Source: Chelatococcus sp. HY11
GTDB lineage: Bacteria; Pseudomonadota; Alphaproteobacteria; Rhizobiales; Beijerinckiaceae
Assembly (NCBI RefSeq): GCF_018398335.1
Contig: NZ_JAHBRX010000002.1
Span: 1,178,001-1,242,000 of the forward strand
Reading direction: 5' to 3'
DNA length: 64,000 bases
Of this stretch, positions 44,859 through 52,965 are shown piece by piece. The translations under genes were made by a program, and so were the position numbers. Positions within the stretch are counted from its first letter, which is position 1, and each line of letters starts with the position of its first letter. The notes beneath the pieces are model-generated. The model was not told the origin of the DNA and ran no database searches. It saw only the letters and a list, made by a program, of their open reading frames with translations.

Positions 44859-46097
44859 ATGAAAAAACTGACAATAACGCATGTTTCCATAGTGTCTGCC
44901 GCATTGATGTTCTCGACGATCGCTTCGGCAGAGCAACTCAAGATTGCGGCAATCGAAACGATGACCGGCCCCGCCGCAAGCACCGGAATTGCGTTCTTGG
45001 AGGGCAAGCGCTACGCCGTGAAGAAGCTCAACGAGGCTGGCGGATTCAACGGTCAGCCAATCCAGCTTGTCGAATACGACAACCAAGGCAATGCGGCGAC
45101 GGCTGCCGACAAGCTGAAGGTGGCTATCCGGGATGGTGCGAAGGTCGTCTCGGTGTCCAATTCGTCTGCTATCGCAGCCCAGATCAGTGAAGATGTCCGT
45201 AAATGGAACGAGCGCAATCCTGGTAAGGAAGTGGTCTTCCTGAATGACGGCGCCGAGGCGTTCGACTTGACCGCCGAGCGCTGCCATTTCTATTACTTTA
45301 AGGCCAGCTCCAATGCCTTCATGCGCTACAAGGCTATTGTTGCGACGATGAAGCAGAAGGGTACGCTGGGGCCCAAGGTCTATCTGATCGATCAGAACTA
45401 CAGCTACGGCCAGGAAGCCATGGCGGCTCAGCGCGAATACGCGAAGGCGGCTGGCGCGACGATCGTCGGCTCCGATCTCCACGACGTGATGAAGGTGCAG
45501 GATTTCTCCCCTTACGTGACCAAGATAAAGGCGAGCGGCGCCGAAACGCTGCTCACCGGCAATTGGGGCAACGACATCGTGTTGCTCCTGAAGGCGATCG
45601 GGGACGCCGGCCTGAAGATCCAAATCGGCAATCAATCGCTCGACACGCCCGGTACGCTGTCTTCGGCCGGTCCGGCCGCGGAGGGCGCCTATCTCGCCAA
45701 GCTCTATAATACCGAAGTGCCGGGCGGCGAAGCATTCAATGCCGACTTCGAAAAGGAGTTCGGCCACCTGCCGGCCTCGGAGCAGCCGACGTCCGCATTC
45801 GCCTTCCAGTTGCTCGGCAATGCGCTGAGGTCCCTCGACCTCAAGGGCGGGCCGATCAATGCCACGGACATTGCGCTGGCGCTTGAGAATGCGTCCTATG
45901 ACACGCCGGGCGGCAAGTGGTCCGTGCGCAAGGAGGACCACCAGGTGTTGCTGCCGGTCTATATCAGCCAGGTGTCGACTGAAGCGAAGAACAAACACGA
46001 CGGCACGCAATTCGGTTTCAAGCTGCTCAACGTCGTGTCACCGGAAGAGGCTGCAGTGCCTCCGTCGCCCAAATGCGACATGAAGCGTCCGTCCTGA
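44859..46097 (+). CDS. Branched-chain-type ABC importer, substrate-binding protein
   Basis: 412 residues. A Sec signal (ITHVSIVSAALMFSTIASA) is followed by the type I periplasmic binding fold: LKIAAIETMTGPAASTGIAF, GGFNGQPIQLVEYDNQGNAA and YLIDQNYSYGQEAM. This LivK-like family takes up amino acids or aromatic acids. Because the operon continues into an aldo/keto reductase, an aldehyde dehydrogenase and a KstD-like desaturase, an aromatic or alicyclic acid is the more likely ligand. The start has AGGGAGGGAAG upstream. Confidence 0.9.
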   Translation: MKKLTITHVSIVSAALMFSTIASAEQLKIAAIETMTGPAASTGIAFLEGKRYAVKKLNEAGGFNGQPIQLVEYDNQGNAATAADKLKVAIRDGAKVVSVSNSSAIAAQISEDVRKWNERNPGKEVVFLNDGAEAFDLTAERCHFYYFKASSNAFMRYKAIVATMKQKGTLGPKVYLIDQNYSYGQEAMAAQREYAKAAGATIVGSDLHDVMKVQDFSPYVTKIKASGAETLLTGNWGNDIVLLLKAIGDAGLKIQIGNQSLDTPGTLSSAGPAAEGAYLAKLYNTEVPGGEAFNADFEKEFGHLPASEQPTSAFAFQLLGNALRSLDLKGGPINATDIALALENASYDTPGGKWSVRKEDHQVLLPVYISQVSTEAKNKHDGTQFGFKLLNVVSPEEAAVPPSPKCDMKRPS

Positions 46098-46277
46098 TTT
46101 CGATGCCGAACGCCGACGCGGGTTGACTGCGTCGGCGCATTTGGCTTGTCTGGGGACGGCGCGGGCTTGCCGCGTGGCCGGCCGCTTATCCCTCGGGTCC
46201 AGGCGCTCACGGCCGGTCCCGGCCCGTGGCAAATCAATCGACAAATTGACGCTCTCGGGCGGGCAGGGGGGCACTCA

Positions 46278-47219
46278 GTGGATTGGCTCATCATTTCTCT
46301 GATCAACGGCGTCGTCTACGGCCTGCTGTTGTTCATGGTCTCCGCAGGTCTGACGCTGGTGTTCGGGATGATGGGCGTCCTGAACTTCGCCCATGCGTCG
46401 TTCTATATGCTCGGCGCTTACTTCGCCTTCCTCGTGTCGACCGTAGTCGGCTTCTGGGGCGGACTGCTGATCGGCCCGCTGCTCGTGGCGCTGATTGGCG
46501 TCGGGGTCGAGCGGTACCTGCTAAGGCCTATCCATCACTACGGCCATGCGAGCGAGTTGCTGGTGACGTTCGGGTTGGCCTTCGTCTTTGACGAGTTGGT
46601 CAAGGTGTTTTTCGGCCAGTTCATGGTCAATTACTCCGTTCCCGCGTCGATGCGCTTTTCGGCATTCACGCTGTTCGGCGCGGACTATCCGTTCTATCGC
46701 GTGTTCGTAGCCATCGTGGCGGTCGCGCTCTTCACGATTCTGTTCGCCATTCTACGATTCACACGGATGGGGATCGTGGTCCGCGCCGCCGTGCAGCGGC
46801 CGGCGATGACCGACGCGCTGGGTCACAATGTCGACGCGGTCTTCATGATTACCTTCGGCATTGGCGCATGGATGGCGGGCGTGGCGGGGGCGGTCGGTGG
46901 CGCGCTGTTGACAACCAGCCCGACCATGGCGTTGGAAATGTCCATCCTCACCTTCGTCGTCGTCATCGTCGGCGGCCTGGGCTCCCTCGGCGGCGCGTTC
47001 CTGGCGTCGCTGCTGATCGGCCTGCTGACGACCTTCGCTGTCTCGATCAACATCTCGCTGCTTGATATCGGCCGTTGGCTGGGCCTGGGCGACGTGCTGA
47101 CGGGCCTCGGTTCCATCGCGCAGGTCAGCCTGTCGACCTACGCTAGCGCGGTTCCGGTCCTCGTCATGTTGATCGTGCTACTTTGCCGGCCGACCGGCCT
47201 TTTTGGAGACCGGACATGA
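46278..47219 (+). CDS. Branched-chain-type ABC importer, permease (LivH-like)
   Basis: 313 residues, almost entirely hydrophobic, starting at GTG 46278 (VDWLIISLINGVVYGLLLFM) behind CAGGGGGGC. LTLVFGMMGVLNFAHASFYM is the conserved LivH N-terminal signature, and VVVIVGGLGSLGGAFLASLL is the cytoplasmic loop that contacts the ATPases. A longer in-frame start at 46146 lies in non-hydrophobic sequence and is rejected. Its stop overlaps the next start (ATGA at 47216-47219). Confidence 0.91.
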   Translation: MDWLIISLINGVVYGLLLFMVSAGLTLVFGMMGVLNFAHASFYMLGAYFAFLVSTVVGFWGGLLIGPLLVALIGVGVERYLLRPIHHYGHASELLVTFGLAFVFDELVKVFFGQFMVNYSVPASMRFSAFTLFGADYPFYRVFVAIVAVALFTILFAILRFTRMGIVVRAAVQRPAMTDALGHNVDAVFMITFGIGAWMAGVAGAVGGALLTTSPTMALEMSILTFVVVIVGGLGSLGGAFLASLLIGLLTTFAVSINISLLDIGRWLGLGDVLTGLGSIAQVSLSTYASAVPVLVMLIVLLCRPTGLFGDRT

Positions 47220-48502
47220 GCATCACCACCCTCAGGCCTGCCGAAGCCGACGTGATCCGTCGGGAGGCACGCACCGGCGGCCGCAGACTGACAGTTGCCG
47301 TACTTGCTGGAATCCTGCTCATGCTGGCATTGGCGCCAATCTACATGTCCGATGCGTGGCTGAGCATGCTCGGCAAAGCTTACATCGCGGCTCTGTTCGC
47401 GCTGTCCTTCAACATGCTGTTCGGACAGGCGGGAATGCTCTCCTTCGGCCATGCAGCTTATTACGGGCTTGGTGCCTTCGCGGCCGTCCACCTCATGAAC
47501 GCCGTGGAACGCGGCCTCGTTTGGGTCCCGACACCGCTGATCCCGCTCGCCGGCGCAGTGATCGGCGCGCTCATGGGGGTGATTGCCGGCGTGTTCGCGG
47601 GACGTCGGAGCGGCGTGTACTTCGCCATGGTGACGCTGGCCCTCTCGGAGCTGCTCTACACGCTGGCGCCAAACCTGCACGAGCTCTTCGGCGGCGAAAG
47701 CGGCATCTCGTCCTACCGCAGCCCATTCATGATGTTCAATTTCGGACGCGAGAGCCATGTCTACACCATGGTCTTGGGTTGGTTCATCTTGTGTGCCATC
47801 CTGATCTACGCGATGACCGGTACCCTGTTCGGGCGCTTGGCAGTGGCGCTGCGGGAAAGCGAAGCGCGGCTGCCCGCGCTCGGTTACAACGTTTATTGGA
47901 CGAAGGTGTTTCTCTTTGCGCTGTCCGGCCTGTTCGCCGGAGTAGCCGGGGCATTGCTCGCGGTCTCGACCGAAAGCGCCAACTACTTCACGTTTGCCGT
48001 CGGCAATTCCGCCGCCGTGGTGCTGCAGACCTTCATCGGCGGGTCTTCCATCTTCCTCGGACCCGTCGTCGGCGCTGGGATCATGACGTTGTTCGGCTAT
48101 GTGGTGTCCGACCTCACCCGCGCCTGGCTGCTCTATCAGGGGCTGATCTTCATCACCCTTATGTTGCTCGCGCCGAAGGGCATCGCGGTTCTCGCCATCA
48201 ACGCGGCCTCCGATGTGGCCAACCATGGAGCTCGGGCGGTCAAGAGGCTGGCGGTCGTCTTGGCCGGCATACTGCTCATCACCTTCGGCGTCGTGCTAAT
48301 GTTTGAGATTCTGAGCGCAGTGCTCACCCGCGATTACCAGGTGCAGATCGAGCGCGGCGCGGGCTGGGGGCCGGTGGGTGTATTCTGGACGCAATGGCGG
48401 CCGCTGTCGCCGCTCACCTGGTTGGTGATCGTCGTGCCGGTCTCCGCCGGCGTGCTGATCGCACGCCGCGCGACACGCACCGAGCTCGGGAGCGAAGCAT
48501 GA
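47216..48502 (+). CDS. Branched-chain-type ABC importer, permease (LivM-like)
   Basis: 428 residues, longer than many LivM proteins because of a C-terminal extension with two more hydrophobic segments. MLFGQAGMLSFGHAAYYGLG is the family signature, and FIGGSSIFLGPVVGAGIMTL is the coupling region. After the normal end near residue 340, AVVLAGILLITFGVVLMFEI and SPLTWLVIVVPVSAGVLIAR form additional membrane spans separated by an apparent periplasmic loop. ATGA overlaps link it to livH-like and livG-like genes. Confidence 0.9.
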   Translation: MSITTLRPAEADVIRREARTGGRRLTVAVLAGILLMLALAPIYMSDAWLSMLGKAYIAALFALSFNMLFGQAGMLSFGHAAYYGLGAFAAVHLMNAVERGLVWVPTPLIPLAGAVIGALMGVIAGVFAGRRSGVYFAMVTLALSELLYTLAPNLHELFGGESGISSYRSPFMMFNFGRESHVYTMVLGWFILCAILIYAMTGTLFGRLAVALRESEARLPALGYNVYWTKVFLFALSGLFAGVAGALLAVSTESANYFTFAVGNSAAVVLQTFIGGSSIFLGPVVGAGIMTLFGYVVSDLTRAWLLYQGLIFITLMLLAPKGIAVLAINAASDVANHGARAVKRLAVVLAGILLITFGVVLMFEILSAVLTRDYQVQIERGAGWGPVGVFWTQWRPLSPLTWLVIVVPVSAGVLIARRATRTELGSEA

Positions 48503-49257
48503 GCGTGGTCCTTGAAGTCCGCAACGTCGTCAAGACCTTCGGCGAGAGCAAGATTATCCGAGGGCTGAACCTCTCGGTGAAGGAGGGCGAGCGTCACGCC
48601 ATCATCGGGCCGAACGGGGCCGGTAAATCGACCATGTTCAACCTGATCTCAGGCTATCTTTCGCCCACCAGCGGTGAGATTCTGCTGCGCGGCAGGCGGA
48701 TCGACGGGTTGCCCCGGCATATGGTCAATCGGGCGGGCATCTCGCGTTCCTTCCAGATTACGACCATCTTTCCGGCGCTCAGCGTGTTCGAGAACCTGCG
48801 CATCGCCGTAATGGCGCGCCATAAGCGGCGGTTCCCGGTGTTTACGCGGGCGAGCACCGCCAGGCGGATCAATGACGAGACTGACGAACTGCTGCAGCGC
48901 GTACGCCTCACCTCGGTTGCCGGGATCATGGCTGGCGATCTTACCTACTCCGAACAGCGCGCCCTGGAGATCGGCATGGCGCTCGGGCCCGGCGGTGACG
49001 TCATCATGCTGGATGAGCCTACCGCTGGGATGTCGCAGAACGAGGCCGTCTACATCGTCGAGCTGATGCGCGAGGTAACGGTGGGGAAAACGCTGATCGT
49101 GATCGAGCACGACATGGGCGTTGTCTTTTCTATCGCGGACAGAATTTCGGTTCTTGTCTATGGCGAAATCATCGCCACCGACCAGCCCGACGCCATCCGC
49201 TCAAACCGCCGCGTACAGGAAGCTTATCTCGGCGAGGACAGCCATGAGCCTGCTTGA
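48499..49257 (+). CDS. ABC importer ATPase (LivG-like), altered signature motif
   Basis: 252 residues. Walker A is canonical (GPNGAGKST), Walker B is VIMLDEPTAGM and the switch histidine is in IVIEHDMG. The ABC signature, normally LSxGQ or LAYGD in this family, reads LTYSEQRALEIG: the signature glycine is serine. In a LivF/LivG dimer this signature faces the LivF Walker A, which is also altered. One ATP site would thus be degenerate and the other canonical. The start overlaps the livM-like stop. Confidence 0.92.
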   Translation: MSVVLEVRNVVKTFGESKIIRGLNLSVKEGERHAIIGPNGAGKSTMFNLISGYLSPTSGEILLRGRRIDGLPRHMVNRAGISRSFQITTIFPALSVFENLRIAVMARHKRRFPVFTRASTARRINDETDELLQRVRLTSVAGIMAGDLTYSEQRALEIGMALGPGGDVIMLDEPTAGMSQNEAVYIVELMREVTVGKTLIVIEHDMGVVFSIADRISVLVYGEIIATDQPDAIRSNRRVQEAYLGEDSHEPA

Positions 49258-49954
49258 AGTCGAAGGGCTCCACGCTCACTACGGCAAGAGCCATATCCTG
49301 TCGGGCGTCTCATTGGATGTCGGCGAGAAGGAGACGGTGGCGGTCCTCGGCCGCAATGGTTCCGGCCGCTCGACCATGCTGAAGGCTCTGATCGGTCTGG
49401 TGCCGCCGAGCGCCGGGTCGGTTCGGCTCGAAGGTCACGAGGTTGCCGGGCTCGAGCCGCACCAGATCGTACGACGGGGAATGTCCTACGTGCCGGAGGA
49501 AAGGCTCGTCTTCGACCTGCTGACTGTCGACGAGAATCTGGCGATCGGCACACAGCCGGGCATTCCTGGCGCGCCACGGTGGTCGAACGACGACATGTAT
49601 GCCTACTTCCCTCGGCTCGCCGAGCGTCGGAACACGCGCGCCGGCAAGCTTTCGGGTGGGGAGCAGCAAATGCTGACGATCTGCAGGTCGCTTTTGTGCC
49701 ATCCGAAGGTGATCTTGATCGACGAGCCGACGGAAGGGCTTGCCCCCAAGATCGTCGAGGGGCTGGTCGAAGTGATGCGCGACATCGCCAGGCGCGGCGT
49801 CGCCATCGTCATCGTCGAGCAGAAGATGACGATCGCCCTGCGCATCGCCGACCGCTGCCTGGTCATGGGCCATGGACATATCGTGTTCTCGGGAACGCCT
49901 GAGCGGCTGCGGAGCGATGCCGATGTCCGGCGGTCCTGGCTCGAAGTTGCATGA
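49244..49954 (+). CDS. ABC importer ATPase (LivF-like), Walker A Lys to Arg
   Basis: 236 residues. The P-loop reads GRNGSGRST, with arginine (CGC) where the catalytic Walker A lysine is expected. The signature LSGGEQQML and Walker B VILIDEPTEGLAP are intact; the switch position reads IVEQK, Gln instead of His, common in LivF proteins. The site formed by this P-loop with the LivG-like signature should bind or hydrolyse ATP poorly. Its ATG lies 14 bp inside the livG-like gene. Last gene of the transporter part of the operon. Confidence 0.92.
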   Translation: MSLLEVEGLHAHYGKSHILSGVSLDVGEKETVAVLGRNGSGRSTMLKALIGLVPPSAGSVRLEGHEVAGLEPHQIVRRGMSYVPEERLVFDLLTVDENLAIGTQPGIPGAPRWSNDDMYAYFPRLAERRNTRAGKLSGGEQQMLTICRSLLCHPKVILIDEPTEGLAPKIVEGLVEVMRDIARRGVAIVIVEQKMTIALRIADRCLVMGHGHIVFSGTPERLRSDADVRRSWLEVA

Positions 49955-50084
49955 CGGACCCGGGACCGATGGGGCAGGAGTGCGGGCGCCGTCGTTCCGC
50001 CTGTCGCATGACTGCGGGGCAGCGCCCGTCCGCCGGGCGCTCTAACATTCTTGACGCTGATCATTCATGTTCTGGGAAAATTCG

Positions 50085-51131
50085 ATGGAATATCGGAGGC
50101 TGGGCGCCACGGGCCTTGAAGTATCGAAGGTCTGCCTGGGGATGATGTCCTACGGTTCGAGCGAATGGCAGCCGTGGGTTCTTCCTGCCAGTGATGCTGA
50201 AGAGTTCGTCCGCCATGCGCTGGACCTGGGAATCAATTTTTTCGACTCCGCGGATGCCTATTCAGGTGGCCTGAGCGAGCAGGCGCTTGGAAGCGCGATA
50301 GCCCGGCTCACCCAGCGACATCAGGTGGTCATCGCGACCAAAGTGGGGTTGCCGATGTCGGACCGGCCAAATCACGGCGGTCTGTCGCGCAAGCATATCA
50401 TGGCGAGCATCGATTCCTCGCTGAAGCGCCTTGGCACGGACTATGTCGATATCTTCCAATTGCATCGAGCAGATCCCGCCACGCCGATAGAAGAAACCAT
50501 GGAGGCGCTTACCGACGTGGTCCGCGCCGGCAAGGCGCTCTATGTGGGCGCCTCGAATTTCAACCTATGGCAATTCTCCGCAGGGTTGATCGCCTCCGCG
50601 CGGGCATCGTTGATCAAGTTCAGCTCGATGCAGCTTCAATACAATCTGGCCTACCGCGAAGAGGAACGGGAGATGATCCCATTCTGCGTGGACCAGGGGA
50701 TAGGCGTAATCGTCTACAGCCCCCTCGCGCGCGGCCTGTTGTCCGGGAATCGCTTCGGAAACGTCGCACTCACCAGCCGTGAAGCGGTTCGGGCAGGGCG
50801 GGACGCGAAAGCGTTCGCGATCTACGGCTCGGACACCGATCTTGGCATTGCCGAACGCGTGCGTGAAGTCGCCGCGCGCCACGGCGTCTCGTCTGCGCGG
50901 GTGGCGCTTGCCTGGCTTCACGGCAAAAAGTCGGTCGCCTCGGTCCTTTGCGGCGCCCTCGAGTTGTCGCATCTCGATGATGCGGTCGCTGCCGTAGGAC
51001 TCGTGCTTTCAGAAGACGACGTGCGCTTCATCGAGGAACCCTATCGGACGCAGCCGCTCAAGGACGACGCTTTCCACGTCGTCGACCGGTTGGCGTCACG
51101 CCCCGCAACTGCGTCCAAATTCGCGAGCTGA
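50085..51131 (+). CDS. Aldo/keto reductase
   Basis: 348 residues. MEYRRLGATGLEVSKVCLGM opens the TIM barrel. The catalytic tetrad is visible: Asp and Tyr in FFDSADAYSGGLSE, Lys in VVIATKVGLP and His in DIFQLHRADPATPIEETMEA. VIVYSPLARGLLSGNRFG is the NADPH-binding side. It interconverts an alcohol and an aldehyde or ketone. ATG 50085 fits the family better than ATG 50067. The aldehyde dehydrogenase gene starts 4 bp after its stop, so the two probably act in succession on a side chain or ring carbonyl. Confidence 0.9.
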   Translation: MEYRRLGATGLEVSKVCLGMMSYGSSEWQPWVLPASDAEEFVRHALDLGINFFDSADAYSGGLSEQALGSAIARLTQRHQVVIATKVGLPMSDRPNHGGLSRKHIMASIDSSLKRLGTDYVDIFQLHRADPATPIEETMEALTDVVRAGKALYVGASNFNLWQFSAGLIASARASLIKFSSMQLQYNLAYREEEREMIPFCVDQGIGVIVYSPLARGLLSGNRFGNVALTSREAVRAGRDAKAFAIYGSDTDLGIAERVREVAARHGVSSARVALAWLHGKKSVASVLCGALELSHLDDAVAAVGLVLSEDDVRFIEEPYRTQPLKDDAFHVVDRLASRPATASKFAS

Positions 51132-51135
51132 CACG

Positions 51136-52629
51136 ATGAACAAGCCATTTACCGCCGACCGGGACCGCGTGTTGCCGTTTCTTGTCGGAGATTCCTGGAG
51201 TTTCGGGAAAGGCGAGTTTGAATCGATCAATCCGGCCGATGGCCGCACGGCCGCCATTGTCGCCGAAGCCTCGGTCGAGGATGTCGCGGGCGCTGTGGCA
51301 GCCGCTCGCGCTGCCCTCGATAATCCGGAATGGCGTGATCTGAATGCCCATCGCCGCGCGCGCCTGCTGTCCAAGATGGCCGACCAGATCGAAGCCAATG
51401 GCGAAGCGCTTGCCAGGATGCAGACAAGCGACAACGGCAAGACCATCGCCGAGAGCCGGGCGCAGGTGGGTTGGGCCGCCGAAATGTTCCGTTACTGCGC
51501 GGCCGTCTGCGAGACCGCCGAATCCGAGGTGGTGCCGAGCCGCGGGGATTATTTCGCCTATACGTCCTATGAGCCGGTGGGTGTGGTTGCAGCGATCACC
51601 CCGTGGAACTCGCCGATTTCGCTCGAGGCCCAGAAGCTTGCCCCCGCACTGGCGGCCGGCAATGCGATCGTGCTCAAGTCGTCGGAAGTGACGCCGCAGG
51701 TCGGGCTGCAATATGGGCGCATGGCGCTGGCGGCCGGCTTCCCCGCCGGTGTGCTCAATGTCGTGGCGGGATTTGGCGGGACCGTCGGGCGGGCGCTCGT
51801 CGAAAACCCGGGCGTCGACATGGTAACGTTCACGGGTGGCACCGTTAGCGGCCGCGAGATCGCGAAGACCGCCGGGTCTCGCCTTGTGCCGGCATTGCTG
51901 GAACTCGGCGGCAAATCGCCCAATATCGTCTTCGACGACGCCAATCTCGACGATGCCGTGGCCGGCGCCGTCTATGGAATTTATTCCAATGCCGGACAGT
52001 CCTGCATCGCCGGATCGCGCATATTCGTGCACGAAGCCATCTACGACGCGTTTGTGAAGCGGCTGGCCGAGGCGGCGAAGGCACTCGTCGTGGGTGATCC
52101 CTACGATCCGGCGACGGCGGTGGCGCCGGTCTCCAGTTTCGCCCATCGCGACCGCATTGAACGTATGATCACGCAAAGCCGGGAGGAGGGTGCGCGCGTC
52201 CTCGCGGGCGGCGGGCGGCCAGCAACAGCTGCGCACGACAAGGGCGCCTTCATTGCGCCTACCCTGCTCGAACTAGACAGCAACAGTATGTCGATCGCGC
52301 AGGAAGAGATATTCGGCCCCGTCGCATGCCTCCTGCGGTTCAAGGACGACGAGGATCTGATAGCGCAGGCCAACGATACGGTTTTTGGTCTCGCTTGTGG
52401 AATCTGGACGTCTGATTATCGCCGAGCACTCCGTGCCTCACGGGCGATCAAGGCCGGGACAGTCTGGATAAATACATACAAGATGACGGCGGTGAACATG
52501 CCTTTCGGCGGGTTCAAGTCGAGCGGCATCGGGCGCGAATGCGGCTTGCAGGGAGTGCGGGCGTATCAGGCCGAGAAGAGCACGTACCTTAACCTCGGTC
52601 GGGCTCCGGTAGCCTGGCCGCCGCGCTGA
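51136..52629 (+). CDS. Aldehyde dehydrogenase
   Basis: 497 residues. VVAAITPWNSPISLEAQKLA, FTGGTVSGREIAK and the general-base Glu in LLELGGKSPNIV are followed by the nucleophile Cys in NAGQSCIAGSR. EEIFGPVACLLRFKDDEDL and NMPFGGFKSSGIGRECGLQG complete the NAD-dependent ALDH pattern. It oxidises an aldehyde to a carboxylate, presumably an intermediate of the surrounding pathway. It overlaps no neighbour but follows the aldo/keto reductase by 4 bp. Confidence 0.92.
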   Translation: MNKPFTADRDRVLPFLVGDSWSFGKGEFESINPADGRTAAIVAEASVEDVAGAVAAARAALDNPEWRDLNAHRRARLLSKMADQIEANGEALARMQTSDNGKTIAESRAQVGWAAEMFRYCAAVCETAESEVVPSRGDYFAYTSYEPVGVVAAITPWNSPISLEAQKLAPALAAGNAIVLKSSEVTPQVGLQYGRMALAAGFPAGVLNVVAGFGGTVGRALVENPGVDMVTFTGGTVSGREIAKTAGSRLVPALLELGGKSPNIVFDDANLDDAVAGAVYGIYSNAGQSCIAGSRIFVHEAIYDAFVKRLAEAAKALVVGDPYDPATAVAPVSSFAHRDRIERMITQSREEGARVLAGGGRPATAAHDKGAFIAPTLLELDSNSMSIAQEEIFGPVACLLRFKDDEDLIAQANDTVFGLACGIWTSDYRRALRASRAIKAGTVWINTYKMTAVNMPFGGFKSSGIGRECGLQGVRAYQAEKSTYLNLGRAPVAWPPR

Positions 52630-52965
52630 GCCGTGTCTGTCGGTGCATGACGGTGCATCCACGCCGGCTCCGCCGCATGACCTTGTCATCGCAACAGCCC
52701 GAGGATGTTGGGCAGATGATCGAACGTCAAACGAAGTCGGCCGGCGCCGCGACGCGTTTCGATGGAGCGACTTGGGAACCCAGACTCAACGTTCACGCCG
52801 CGCGATTGATCCTCGCATCATTCGGTCCGACTGTACAAGTGCGTGTGGTCGCATTGCGCAAGTACAACTGCCAGTTCGCGGCCAAGATACGACCGAGGGT
52901 CTGCAGCATCGGCCGACATGATTCTAGGGCGTTGTAGATGGCAAGCTTTCGCGGGTAAGAATCGT
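52630..52965. other. Intergenic stretch, no gene seen
   Basis: 336 bp between the aldehyde dehydrogenase and the second KstD-like gene. Frames through it lack protein character. A repeat of CAAGT within TGTACAAGTGCG (about 52832-52843) and GCGCAAGTACAA (about 52856-52867) might be part of a regulatory site. Confidence 0.35.
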
